The translations under genes and the position numbers were made by a program. Positions 18,288 through 27,397 of a stretch of DNA of 58,162 nt are shown piece by piece. The stretch is from an uncultured Sphingomonas sp. Its GTDB lineage: Bacteria > Pseudomonadota > Alphaproteobacteria > Sphingomonadales > Sphingomonadaceae. Each line of letters opens with the position of its first letter. Positions within the stretch are counted from its first letter, which is position 1. Below the pieces are notes generated by a model that made no database searches, was not told the DNA's origin, and worked only from the letters and a program-made list of their open reading frames with translations. The stretch lies in assembly GCF_913778135.1 (NCBI RefSeq), contig NZ_CAJYVU010000012.1, forward strand, positions 1 through 58,162, written 5' to 3'.

Positions 18288-18316
18288 GCGCGTCGACGGG
18301 TCGGCCGTCGGCGCGC
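18288..18316 (+). terminator. Terminator hairpin after infC
   Basis: The arms 18288-18299 and 18305-18316 pair over 12 positions with one G-U and a 5-base loop, beginning 7 bases after the infC stop and followed by CGCTTTCC. It would separate infC from the following receptor gene. Confidence 0.7.
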
Positions 18317-18514
18317 CGCTTTCCAGCACCTTGCGTGCATTCCGTAGCGTCACCTGCAACCACGCTTTTGTTTCGTTGCGTGTCGCATGTTGCTCCTATG
18401 CCACAGCCTGGCGTTTTCCGTTACGCGGCACGTAAGAATTACTAGACGCGTAAACCCAGCCGCATAGGATCGGCACCAAACCCGATATTCAAATCCGGGA
18501 GAGGACCGATCTTG

Positions 18515-21304
18515 ATGCGCACCTACGCGACCCTTCTGTCCACCGTCGCCTGCCTGGCGGCCTGCCCCGCACTGGCGCAGGAACAGACGAGCCCCGTCAC
18601 CACCAACGCCGCGGTCGATGGTCAGGGGAACACTGCCGCCGCACAGGCGAGCCCGACCGGTGAACTGGGCGCGGGCGACATCGTCGTCACCGCGACGCGT
18701 CGCGCCGAGCGACTGGCCGACGTGCCGATCTCGATCAACGCGGTGAACCAGGAGAGCTTGCAGAATTCGGGCGCGACTGACATCCGCGGTGTGGCACAGC
18801 TCGCCCCGTCGCTGAGCGTGTCGTCGACCGGTTCGGAAGCGAACGCCTCGGCCCGCATCCGCGGCATCGGCACCGTGGGTGATAACCCGGGTCTCGAAAG
18901 CTCGGTCGTCACCTTCATCGACGGCGTGTATCGCAGCCGTACGGGATCGGGGCTGAACGACATCGGCGAGATCGAGCGGGTCGAGGTGCTGCGCGGGCCG
19001 CAGGGTACACTGTCTGGGCGCAACTCGTCGGCGGGTGCGATCAACATCTACACCAAGGCGCCGTCGTTCGACTTCGGCGGCTACGGCGAGGCAACCTACG
19101 GCAATTACGACAACGTCCGCTTGGCCGGCGCGCTGACGGGTCCGATCGTCAAGGACCTGCTCGCCTTCCGCGTCGACGGCGTCTACGCCAAGCGCGACGG
19201 CTTCTACCGCGACGTCATCAACAACACCGACTATAACGATCGCAACCGCTATTTCGTCCGCGGGCAACTCCTGCTGGAGCCGTCGAGCGATTTCTCGGTT
19301 CGCCTGATCGGCGACTACACGCGGCGTGACGAGAAGTGCTGTGGCGCGGTCTACGTCGACCTGCGCGAGAAGATCGATCCGACGCCGGGCACGCCGGGCG
19401 ATTACGCGATCAATCCGGCGGGCAACCGTATCGTGCAGGTCATGCAGTCGCTGGGCGCGGTGTTCCCAAGCGCGGGCGATCCGTACAACCGCCGCATCGC
19501 GCAGACACGCGGCCGTGCCTATTCGAACATCACCAAGGATTATGGCGGGTCGGCGCAGATCGACTGGAACTTCGGTGGCGCGGCCCTGACCTCGATCACC
19601 GCGTACCGCGAGTACAAGTCGGGCGGTGCAGGCGATTTCGATTACGGCAATCTCGACCTCGTCTACCGTGCCGACGACGGCAACGCGTATCGCCGCTTCC
19701 GCACCTTTACGCAGGAACTGCGCCTGAACGGCGAGGCGTTCGGCGACCGGCTCAACTGGCTCGTCGGCGGCTTCTACAGCAACGAGAAGCTGCGCGTGGC
19801 GGACAACATTCGCTTCGGCAAGGACTATGGCCGCTTTGCCGCTTGCCGCGTAATCGCGACGGCGAACCCGACCGCCGCGCTGCGTAACCCGAACGCACCG
19901 GGTTGTCTGTCCACGGCGCTGGTCGCTCCGGGTGTGACCGCACGAGCCGCGGTCGGTGCATCGTTCGGGCAGGCGGCTGGCACGATCCTGGGCGCTCTCG
20001 ACGCGCTGTCGACGATCAGCGACCGCGGCGGCATCCGCGACAATTACGATCAGAAGAGTGAAAGCTTTGCCTTCTTCACGCACAACGTGCTGAAGATCAC
20101 CGACACGCTGTCGCTGACCGGCGGCCTGCGCTGGACCAAGGAGACGAAGAACCTCGACGCGAGCTTCACCAACGACAACACCGTCTGCGCGTCGCAGCTC
20201 GGCAATCTGGCGCCACTGCTCGCCAATCCGCAGCTTGCCTCGACCGTGGCGGGCATCCTGACGCTCAGCTGCACGGGCAATTCGAGCTCGACGCTGAACG
20301 GCAAGTCGCTGAGCGACAAGTTCAGCAACGACGAGTTCACCGGCACCGCGGTGCTGTCGTGGAAGCCGGTCGAGCGGTTGATGACCTATGCCAGCTACTC
20401 GCGCGGCTTCAAGGCAGGCGGGTTCAACCTCGACAAGTCGGACCTGGGCCTCGCCTATTTGCCGCAGACGACGCTGGCGCCGAACGTCAACAACCTGCGC
20501 TTCGACCCCGAGACGGTCAACGCGTACGAGATCGGCCTGAAATATTCATCGCGGCCGTTCACGTTCAACCTGGCGGCGTTCCGGTCGGACTTCACCAACT
20601 TCCAGCTCAACACGTTCAACGGCACCAACTTCATCGTGCAGAACCTGAGCAGCTGCAAGGATGGGCTGAACGGCGGCGACAAGGACAACAACGCGACCAC
20701 GGGGCGCTGCGCCGGAGACGTCGGCACGGGCGTCCGCAGCCAGGGCGTCGAGCTGGAAGCGGGCTTCTACCCGGCACGTTCGGTCGCGATCACGATGGGT
20801 TACACGCTCGCCGACACCAAGATCCGCAACAACATCGTCGGCTCGTCGTCGGGCGATCCGCTCGATCCGGCGCTGTTCCTGCTGCCGGGCGCGCAGATGC
20901 CGCTGGCGCCGCGCAACGTCATCACGACCTCCGCATCGTGGACGCCGGAGATCGGGTCGAACGGCATGTCGGCGCTGTTCTACATCGATCAGCGCACCTC
21001 ATCCGACTATAACACCGGATCGGACATCTTCCCCGAAAAGGCGCAGGACGGGTTCACCGTCGTCAACGCGCGCGTCGGTCTGCGCGGGCGCGACGATCTG
21101 TGGGCGATCGAGGTGTGGGCGCAGAACCTGCTGAACCAGGATTACCAGCAGGTCGCCTTCGCCGCGCCATTCCAGGGCTCGGGCAGCCAGGCGCAGGTGC
21201 AGGCGTTCGGTAGCGCAGGCGGCTTTGCGGCGGCGAACCAGGTGTTCACCTCCTATCTGGCCGAGCCGCGCACCTATGGCCTGACGGTGCGCACGCGCTT
21301 CTGA
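18515..21304 (+). CDS. TonB-dependent receptor (copy 2)
   Basis: The outer-membrane receptor is 929 residues, with signal peptide MRTYATLLSTVACLAACPAL then AQ. The plug begins DIVVTATRRAERLADVPISI and contains VEVLRGPQGTLSGRNSSAG. The barrel ends in GLTVRTRF. It matches copy 1 along its whole length, with the same order of loops and the same paired cysteines (KCC, FAAC/PGC, TVC/LSC, SSCKDG/GRCA). The ATG at 18515 directly follows a TTG that is also possible. The roughly 200 bases between the infC hairpin and this start hold the promoter; TGCGTGTCGCA near 18380 is a small palindrome there. Copies 1 and 2 are probably an old duplication with different ligands. Confidence 0.93.
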   Translation: MRTYATLLSTVACLAACPALAQEQTSPVTTNAAVDGQGNTAAAQASPTGELGAGDIVVTATRRAERLADVPISINAVNQESLQNSGATDIRGVAQLAPSLSVSSTGSEANASARIRGIGTVGDNPGLESSVVTFIDGVYRSRTGSGLNDIGEIERVEVLRGPQGTLSGRNSSAGAINIYTKAPSFDFGGYGEATYGNYDNVRLAGALTGPIVKDLLAFRVDGVYAKRDGFYRDVINNTDYNDRNRYFVRGQLLLEPSSDFSVRLIGDYTRRDEKCCGAVYVDLREKIDPTPGTPGDYAINPAGNRIVQVMQSLGAVFPSAGDPYNRRIAQTRGRAYSNITKDYGGSAQIDWNFGGAALTSITAYREYKSGGAGDFDYGNLDLVYRADDGNAYRRFRTFTQELRLNGEAFGDRLNWLVGGFYSNEKLRVADNIRFGKDYGRFAACRVIATANPTAALRNPNAPGCLSTALVAPGVTARAAVGASFGQAAGTILGALDALSTISDRGGIRDNYDQKSESFAFFTHNVLKITDTLSLTGGLRWTKETKNLDASFTNDNTVCASQLGNLAPLLANPQLASTVAGILTLSCTGNSSSTLNGKSLSDKFSNDEFTGTAVLSWKPVERLMTYASYSRGFKAGGFNLDKSDLGLAYLPQTTLAPNVNNLRFDPETVNAYEIGLKYSSRPFTFNLAAFRSDFTNFQLNTFNGTNFIVQNLSSCKDGLNGGDKDNNATTGRCAGDVGTGVRSQGVELEAGFYPARSVAITMGYTLADTKIRNNIVGSSSGDPLDPALFLLPGAQMPLAPRNVITTSASWTPEIGSNGMSALFYIDQRTSSDYNTGSDIFPEKAQDGFTVVNARVGLRGRDDLWAIEVWAQNLLNQDYQQVAFAAPFQGSGSQAQVQAFGSAGGFAAANQVFTSYLAEPRTYGLTVRTRF

Positions 21305-21325
21305 TCAACTCATCCGTTAACGAAG

Positions 21326-21355
21326 GGGGCCGGTCCGCACACGCGGGCCGGCCCC
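21326..21355. terminator. Bidirectional terminator between TonB receptor 2 and glnD
   Basis: The arms 21326-21338 and 21343-21355 pair over 13 positions with one G-U around the tetraloop ACAC. The hairpin is 21 bases after the receptor stop and 5 bases before the end of the convergent glnD. TTCTC follows on the plus strand, and TTCG on the minus. Confidence 0.85.
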
Positions 21356-21360
21356 TTCTC

Positions 21361-24120
21361 TTACGCGGCCTCCTCCAGCGCGCGTCCTGCGGCAGCGGCG
21401 AGCAGGCGGCGCTCGAGCCCCTTGATCTTCGACGACAGCGAGATCTTGTCGCCGGTCAGATCGGTCAGGTAGAAGGTATCGACCGCGCGCTCGCCATAGG
21501 TCGAGACATGCGCGGAGTGGATCGTCACCTTCGACTGGAACAGCGCGTGGGCGAGCTGGTTGAGCAGCGCCGGACGGTCGCGCGCGTTGACCTCTACCAC
21601 GGTGAAACGGTTCGACGCCTTGTTGTCGACCAGCACATTGGGCTCGATCGCGAAGGCATCGGCGCGCAGGCGCGGCAGCGGTTTCGCCTTCAACCGGTCG
21701 GTCAGGCGGACGCGCCCGGCGAGTGCGTCCTCGATCGTGACGCGGATGCGCTGCAACTGCTCGGCCTCATCGAACGGGCGGCCGAGCGGGTCCTGGACGA
21801 GGAAATTGTCGAGCGCCATGCCGTCGCGCGTGGTATGGATACGCGCATCGATGATGTTGCCGCCCGCAACGTTGATCGCCCCCGCAATGCGGAAGAACAG
21901 CCCCGGGTGATCGGTCGCGTAGACGGTGACGAGCGTCGCACCGCGTTCGGGATAGACCTGCGCCGCGATCGATAGCGGCGCGTCGCCCGCCCGCGTGACG
22001 ACGCGCGCGTTCGCCTCCAGCACGTCGGCGGGCTCGGCGATCCAATAGGGTTCGGGCAGGCGGCGCACGTAGGCGGCGAGCGCGGCGGCGTCCCAGTTCA
22101 TCGCATCGCGCAAGCCCTCCTGCTTCGCCTCGACCCGCTCGGCGCGGCCCTTCTGCTTGTGCCCGAGACGCAGCACCTCCTCCGCGCCCTCGTACAGGTC
22201 GGCGAGCAGCTGTCCCTTCCAGCCGTTCCATGTGCCGGGGCCGACCGCACGAATGTCGACCGTGGTCAGCACCAGGAGCAGCCGCAATCGTTCGAGGCTC
22301 TGCACGGTTGCGGTGAAATCGAGGATCGTCTTGAAGTCCGACAGGTCCCGCTTGAACGCGGTCGCCGACATGAGGAGATGGTGGCGCACCAGCCACGACA
22401 CCGTCTCGGTCTCCGCGCGGGTGAGGCCGAGCCGCGGGCAGACGCGCAGCGCGACCTCCGCGCCCAGCACCGAATGATCGCCGCCGCGGCCCTTGGCGAT
22501 GTCGTGCAGCAGGACGGCGACGTAGAGGACGCGGCGCGAGACGACCTGCTCCATCACCGCGCTGGCGAGCGGATGGTCGGCCTTGAGTGCGCCCTGCTCG
22601 ATCCGCGCGAGCAGGCCGAGCGCGCGGATGGTGTGCTCGTCGACCGTGTAGTGATGGTACATGTCGAACTGCATCTGCGCGACGACGCGCGCGAAATCAG
22701 GCACGAAGCGGCCGAGCACGCCGGTCTCGTTCATCCAGCGCAGCACCAGCTCGGGATCGTTCGGACTGGTCAGCAGGTCGAGGAACAGCGCGTTGGCGCG
22801 CGGGTCGCGCCGGACCGAGGCGGCGAGTTTTGCGTCACGCGTAGCGCAGCGCATCGCGAGCGGGTGGATCTCCATCTTCGTCTGCGCGGCGATCGCGAAC
22901 GCCTCGACCAGGCGCACCGGATCCTCGACGAAGAAGTCATCGCGCGGGATCGCGAGCCGACCACGGTCGACGGTGAAGCCGTTCAGTTTGCGCGGGCTAC
23001 GCAGCAGACGTTTGATCCGCTCGCCGCTGTGGCGACGGTTGTAGCGCTCCTCCAAATGGGCGAGGAACAGGCCGGTGAGCGAGCCGACGGTCTTCGCCTG
23101 CAGGAAATAGAATTGCATGAAGCGTTCGACCGCCGGTTTGCCGGGTCTATCGGCGTAATGCATCCGCTGCGCGATCTCGCGCTGGTAGTCGAATGTCAGC
23201 CGGTCCTCGGCGCGGCCCGCGATCAGGTGGAGGTGGCAGCGCACCGCCCAGAGGAAATTGTCGGCGCGGTGGAACAGGCGATATTCGTCGGCGGTGAACA
23301 GCCCGGCTTCCTTCAACTCGCGCGAGCTGCGCACCTTGTAGGCGTATTTGCCGATCCAGAACAGCGCGTGAAGATCGCGCAGGCCGCCCTTCCCCTCCTT
23401 GACGTTCGGTTCGACGACGTAGCGCGTGTCGCCCATGCGGATGTGGCGCGCGTTGCGCTCCGCGAGCTTGTCGGCGACGAACTCGCGCTCGGTGCCGCTG
23501 CGCACTTCCTGGTCGAAGCGCGCTGCGGCTTCCTCGTACAATGCCTCGTCGCCCCACAAATAGCGCGCCTCGAGCAGCGCGGTGCGCACGGTCACGTCGC
23601 CCTTCGCCTGGCGCACCATGTCGTCGAGCGAGCGGCTGGAATGGCCGACCTTTAACCCCAGGTCCCACAATGCGTAGAGCATCGACTCTATCGCCTGCTC
23701 GGCCCAGGGCGTCTGCTTCCACGGGGTGACGAAACCGATGTCGACATCGCTGAACGGCGCCATCTCGCCGCGCCCATAGCCGCCGACCGCGATCAGCAGC
23801 AGCCGCTCCGACGCGGTCGGATTGTTCAGTGGGTAAAGCCGCGCGACCGTGAAGTCGGCCAGCGCGACGATGACCTGATCGACCAAATACGCCTGCGCGT
23901 TCGCCGCCTCCAGCCCGCGCGAGGGATGTTCGGTCAGGCGCCGCGCGATCTCTGCGCGGCCGGCGTCGAGTGCGCCCTTGAGGATCGCGGTCGCGCCGCG
24001 GCGAAGCTGTGCGTCGCCCTTCCCCGGCAGCGCGGCGAGCGCCTCGGCGAGCACGCGGCGGTCGACGATGGCACGGCGGTTGGGCAGTTGCTCGAAGGTA
24101 CGGCGCATGATCGCAGACAT
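21361..24120 (-). CDS. glnD: [Protein-PII] uridylyltransferase / uridylyl-removing enzyme
   Basis: The 919-residue bifunctional nitrogen sensor modifies PII proteins with UMP when glutamine is low and removes it when glutamine is high. The nucleotidyltransferase motif GGYGRGEMAPFSDVDIGF lies at 113-130. The HD phosphohydrolase motif LLHDIAKGRGGDHS is in the middle. Two C-terminal ACT domains bind glutamine (from about TVYATDHPGLFFRIAG, and from about VEVNARDRPALLNQLA). It follows mutS by 45 bases on the same strand and may be read through from it. Length and domain order are complete. Confidence 0.96.
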   Translation of the reverse strand: MSAIMRRTFEQLPNRRAIVDRRVLAEALAALPGKGDAQLRRGATAILKGALDAGRAEIARRLTEHPSRGLEAANAQAYLVDQVIVALADFTVARLYPLNNPTASERLLLIAVGGYGRGEMAPFSDVDIGFVTPWKQTPWAEQAIESMLYALWDLGLKVGHSSRSLDDMVRQAKGDVTVRTALLEARYLWGDEALYEEAAARFDQEVRSGTEREFVADKLAERNARHIRMGDTRYVVEPNVKEGKGGLRDLHALFWIGKYAYKVRSSRELKEAGLFTADEYRLFHRADNFLWAVRCHLHLIAGRAEDRLTFDYQREIAQRMHYADRPGKPAVERFMQFYFLQAKTVGSLTGLFLAHLEERYNRRHSGERIKRLLRSPRKLNGFTVDRGRLAIPRDDFFVEDPVRLVEAFAIAAQTKMEIHPLAMRCATRDAKLAASVRRDPRANALFLDLLTSPNDPELVLRWMNETGVLGRFVPDFARVVAQMQFDMYHHYTVDEHTIRALGLLARIEQGALKADHPLASAVMEQVVSRRVLYVAVLLHDIAKGRGGDHSVLGAEVALRVCPRLGLTRAETETVSWLVRHHLLMSATAFKRDLSDFKTILDFTATVQSLERLRLLLVLTTVDIRAVGPGTWNGWKGQLLADLYEGAEEVLRLGHKQKGRAERVEAKQEGLRDAMNWDAAALAAYVRRLPEPYWIAEPADVLEANARVVTRAGDAPLSIAAQVYPERGATLVTVYATDHPGLFFRIAGAINVAGGNIIDARIHTTRDGMALDNFLVQDPLGRPFDEAEQLQRIRVTIEDALAGRVRLTDRLKAKPLPRLRADAFAIEPNVLVDNKASNRFTVVEVNARDRPALLNQLAHALFQSKVTIHSAHVSTYGERAVDTFYLTDLTGDKISLSSKIKGLERRLLAAAAGRALEEAA

Positions 24121-24165
24121 AAGCGTGCGATGCAGCGAAGGGGAGCCCCGCGTCAGCCCCGGACA

Positions 24166-26766
24166 CTATCCTTCACGGGCGAGCGCCTTCAAGCGATACA
24201 GCGTGTCTAGCGCCTCGCGCGGGGTAAGCGCGTCGACGTCGATTGCCTCGACCTCGGCACGGATCGCGTCGCACTGCGCCTCCTCGGCCTGTGCCGCGGC
24301 GGCGAACAGCGGCAGGTCGTCGAGCCCGGCGGCGAGCCCGCCGGTCTTGGCGCGCCCGGCCTCCAGCTTGGCGAGCACCGACTTGGCGCGTGCGACGGTG
24401 CCGGGCGACATGCCCGCCAGCCGCGCGACCGCGAGGCCGTAGCTGCGATCGGCCGGCCCCTCCGCCACCTCGTGCAGCAGCACGAGATCACCCTTCCACT
24501 CGCGCGCGCGGACATGGTGGAGCGAGAGCGCGTCGCAGCGTTCGGCAAGCCTCGTCAGTTCGTGATAGTGCGTCGCGAACAAGCAGCGGCAACGGTTCTC
24601 CTCGTGGATCGCCTCCACCACCGCCCAGGCGATCGCCAGCCCGTCATAGGTCGAGGTGCCGCGCCCGACCTCGTCGAGGATGACGAAGCTGCGCGGCGTT
24701 GCCTGTGCGAGGATCGCGGCGGTCTCGACCATCTCGACCATGAAGGTGGAGCGGCCGCGCGCGAGGTTGTCCGACGCGCCGACGCGGCTGAACAGGCGAT
24801 CGACGAGGCCGATCGTGGCGCGTTCCGCCGGAACGTAGCTGCCTGCCTGCGCAAGCACCGCGATCAGCGCGTTCTGGCGCAGGAAGGTCGACTTGCCGCC
24901 CATGTTGGGGCCGGTGACGAGCCACAGGCGGTTCGCCTCCGACAGGCGGCAGTCGTTGGCGACGAAGCGGTCGCCGGCACTGGCGAGCGCGCGCTCGACT
25001 ACCGGGTGGCGTCCGCCCGCGACCTCGAAGCAGGGCTGCTCGACCATCTGCGGCCGAGTCCAATGACCCTCGGCGGCGCGTTCGGCGAGCCCGGCCGCCA
25101 CGTCCAGTCGCGCGAGCGCGTCGGCGGTCGCGGCGATGTTTTCGCGCGCGGCGAGCGCGGTCTGCGTCAATTCTTCCAGATGCGCGGCCTCGGCGGTCAG
25201 CGCGTGGGCGCCAGCCTGCGTTACGCGCGCGGCGACCTCGTGCAGGTCGGGCGCGTTGAAGCGGATCGCGCCCGCCATCGTCTGGCGGTGGGTGAAGCCT
25301 GAATCGGCGCGCATCAGCGGGTCGGCGGCGCGCGCGGGCACCTCGATATGGTAGCCCAGCACGCCGTTGTGCTTGATCTTGAGCGCGGAAACGCCGGTGT
25401 CGGCGCGGTATTTTGCCTCCAGCGCCGCGATCGCGCGCCGCCCGCCCGCGCCCGCGTCGCGCAGGTCGTCGAGCGCGGCGTCGTAGCCCGTGGCGATATA
25501 GCCGCCGTCGCTCGCCTCGATCGGAGGTGCCGGCACCAGCGCGCGCTTGAGCAGGTCGATGAGCGTGCCGTGTCCGCGCAGCCGCGGCAGCGTGTCGGCG
25601 AGGAGTGCGGGAGAGGGTTCGACGCGGCCGAGCAGTTCGGCGAGGTGCCACGCGCCGTCGAGACCGTCGCGGAGTTGTCCGAGATCGCGCGGGCCGCCTC
25701 GCCCTGCCGCCAGCCGTCCGAGCGCGCGGCCCACGTCGGGGAGCGCGCGCAAGGCGCTGCGCAATCGCTCGCGTAAACCATCGTCGTCGTGGAACAGTGC
25801 GACGAGCGCTTGCCGCGCTTCGATCGCGCCCAGGTCCATCAGCGGCGCGGCGATGTCCTCGCTGAGCAGCCGCGCGCCAGCGCCCGTCACGGTGCGATCG
25901 ACCGCGTCGAGCAGGCTGCCCTTGCGCTGCCCGGTGACGGTGCAGGTCAACTCCAGGCTCTCGCGCGTCGCCGCGTCGATCGCCATCGCCTCGGCGGCGG
26001 CGCTGAGTGCGGGCGGGCGGAGGAATGGCAGCGCACCCTTGGCGTTATGTTCGAGATAGGCGACCAGCGCCCCCGCCGCCGACAGCGCGGCGCGCGAGAA
26101 CTGGCCGAAACCGTCGAGCGTCGCGACGCCGTACACGCGCTTCAACCGCGCCTCGCCGGCCGCGCTGTCGAAGTCGGCGCGCGGGCGCCACACGCTGGCG
26201 GGGTGGTCCGCACCCTCGCACGCCACCACCTCGGCCGCGCCCAGACGCGCGAGTTCGGCACCCATGCCGCCCGCGTTGGTCTCGACCACGACGAAGCGTC
26301 CGGTCGAAACATCCGCGGCGGCGATCGCGACCTGGCCGTTCACCTCGCCGATCGCCGCGCACCAGTTCGCCGCACGCGCGTCGAGCAATGCTTCCTCGGT
26401 CAGCGTACCGGCAGTGACGAAACGAACGATCGCGCGGCCGACCAGCGCCTTCGATCCCCGAGCCTTGCGCGCCGCCTCGGGTGTCTCGGTCTGCTCGGCG
26501 ATGGCGACGCGGTGACCCGCCTTTATCAGGCGTTGCAGGTACGCTGTCGCGGCGTGGACGGGTACGCCGCACATCGGGATCTTCTCGCCCTCATGCTCGC
26601 CGCGCGCGGTCAGCGCGATGTCTAGCACCTGTGCCGCCACGCGCGCGTCGTCGAAGAACAGCTCGAAGAAGTCCCCCATGCGGTAGAACAGCAGGCAATC
26701 CGCCGCCTCCGCCTTCAGCGCCAGATATTGCGCCATCATCGGGGTCGGGGTGGAAACGCTCGCCAT
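24166..26766 (-). CDS. mutS: DNA mismatch repair protein MutS
   Basis: The 866-residue mismatch sensor is complete. The N-terminus contains LLFYRMGDFFELFFDDA, with the Phe-x-Glu that wedges into mispairs. Walker A GPNMGGKST is at about 618, and DEVGRGTSTYDG at about 696. A C-terminal helical tail supports dimerisation. I start at the ATG at 26766 (MASVSTPTPMMAQYLALK); the frame is open for another 34 codons upstream, but that extension is not family-like and would reach into the ogt start. It is divergent from ogt with a 100-base spacer and is followed by glnD. Confidence 0.96.
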   Translation of the reverse strand: MASVSTPTPMMAQYLALKAEAADCLLFYRMGDFFELFFDDARVAAQVLDIALTARGEHEGEKIPMCGVPVHAATAYLQRLIKAGHRVAIAEQTETPEAARKARGSKALVGRAIVRFVTAGTLTEEALLDARAANWCAAIGEVNGQVAIAAADVSTGRFVVVETNAGGMGAELARLGAAEVVACEGADHPASVWRPRADFDSAAGEARLKRVYGVATLDGFGQFSRAALSAAGALVAYLEHNAKGALPFLRPPALSAAAEAMAIDAATRESLELTCTVTGQRKGSLLDAVDRTVTGAGARLLSEDIAAPLMDLGAIEARQALVALFHDDDGLRERLRSALRALPDVGRALGRLAAGRGGPRDLGQLRDGLDGAWHLAELLGRVEPSPALLADTLPRLRGHGTLIDLLKRALVPAPPIEASDGGYIATGYDAALDDLRDAGAGGRRAIAALEAKYRADTGVSALKIKHNGVLGYHIEVPARAADPLMRADSGFTHRQTMAGAIRFNAPDLHEVAARVTQAGAHALTAEAAHLEELTQTALAARENIAATADALARLDVAAGLAERAAEGHWTRPQMVEQPCFEVAGGRHPVVERALASAGDRFVANDCRLSEANRLWLVTGPNMGGKSTFLRQNALIAVLAQAGSYVPAERATIGLVDRLFSRVGASDNLARGRSTFMVEMVETAAILAQATPRSFVILDEVGRGTSTYDGLAIAWAVVEAIHEENRCRCLFATHYHELTRLAERCDALSLHHVRAREWKGDLVLLHEVAEGPADRSYGLAVARLAGMSPGTVARAKSVLAKLEAGRAKTGGLAAGLDDLPLFAAAAQAEEAQCDAIRAEVEAIDVDALTPREALDTLYRLKALAREG

Positions 26767-26866
26767 CGCCGGCGCGATACAGAAGCGCGCGCGGCCGCGA
26801 AAGGCGTGTCGGTGCCGACGAGGCGGCGCTATACCTGCGTGCAAGCAACCGGAAAGCGGCTCCATC

Positions 26867-27358
26867 ATGCTGTATCGTTCGTCCCTGCCCTCCCCGATCG
26901 GTACGCTGACGCTGGTCGCGTCGGACGCGGGGCTGGTCGCGATCCTGTGGCCCGACGAGACGCCCGACCGGGTGCGTTTGGGCGACGCCAGCGAGCGCGA
27001 CGATCACCCGGTGCTCACTGCCGCGGCTGCGCAGATCAGCGAGTATTTCGCCGGCACGCGCACGGCGTTCGACCTGCCGCTCGACCCGCAAGGCACCCCG
27101 TTCCAGCGCGATGTGTGGCTCGCGCTCGCCGACATCCCGTTCGCCGAGACGCGCAGCTACGCCGAGATCGCGCGCGCGATCGGCCGCCCTTCCGCCACGC
27201 GCGCGGTCGGCGCGGCGAACGGGCGCAATCCGCTGTCGATCGTGGCGCCGTGTCACCGGGTCGTCGGCGCGAACGGCGCGCTGACCGGCTTCGCCGGCGG
27301 GTTGGAGACCAAGCGTTTCCTGCTCGATCACGAGCGGCGCGTCGCGGGCGTCTGGTAG
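26867..27358 (+). CDS. ogt: Methylated-DNA--protein-cysteine methyltransferase
   Basis: The 163-residue suicide enzyme removes alkyl groups from O6-alkylguanine. The acceptor cysteine is C129 in IVAPCHRVVG, preceded by TPFQRDVWLALADIPFAETR and the recognition helix with RAVGAANGRNP. The start at 26867 gives the N-terminus MLYRSSLPSPIGTLTL, standard for the family. No Ada-type DNA-binding domain is attached, so it is the constitutive Ogt form. The divergent mutS neighbour is notable because mismatch repair acts on unrepaired O6-methylguanine pairs. Confidence 0.95.
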   Translation: MLYRSSLPSPIGTLTLVASDAGLVAILWPDETPDRVRLGDASERDDHPVLTAAAAQISEYFAGTRTAFDLPLDPQGTPFQRDVWLALADIPFAETRSYAEIARAIGRPSATRAVGAANGRNPLSIVAPCHRVVGANGALTGFAGGLETKRFLLDHERRVAGVW

Positions 27359-27397
27359 CGGTTCACATTGCGGCCACCTTTCCGTAAGGGCAGCGGC

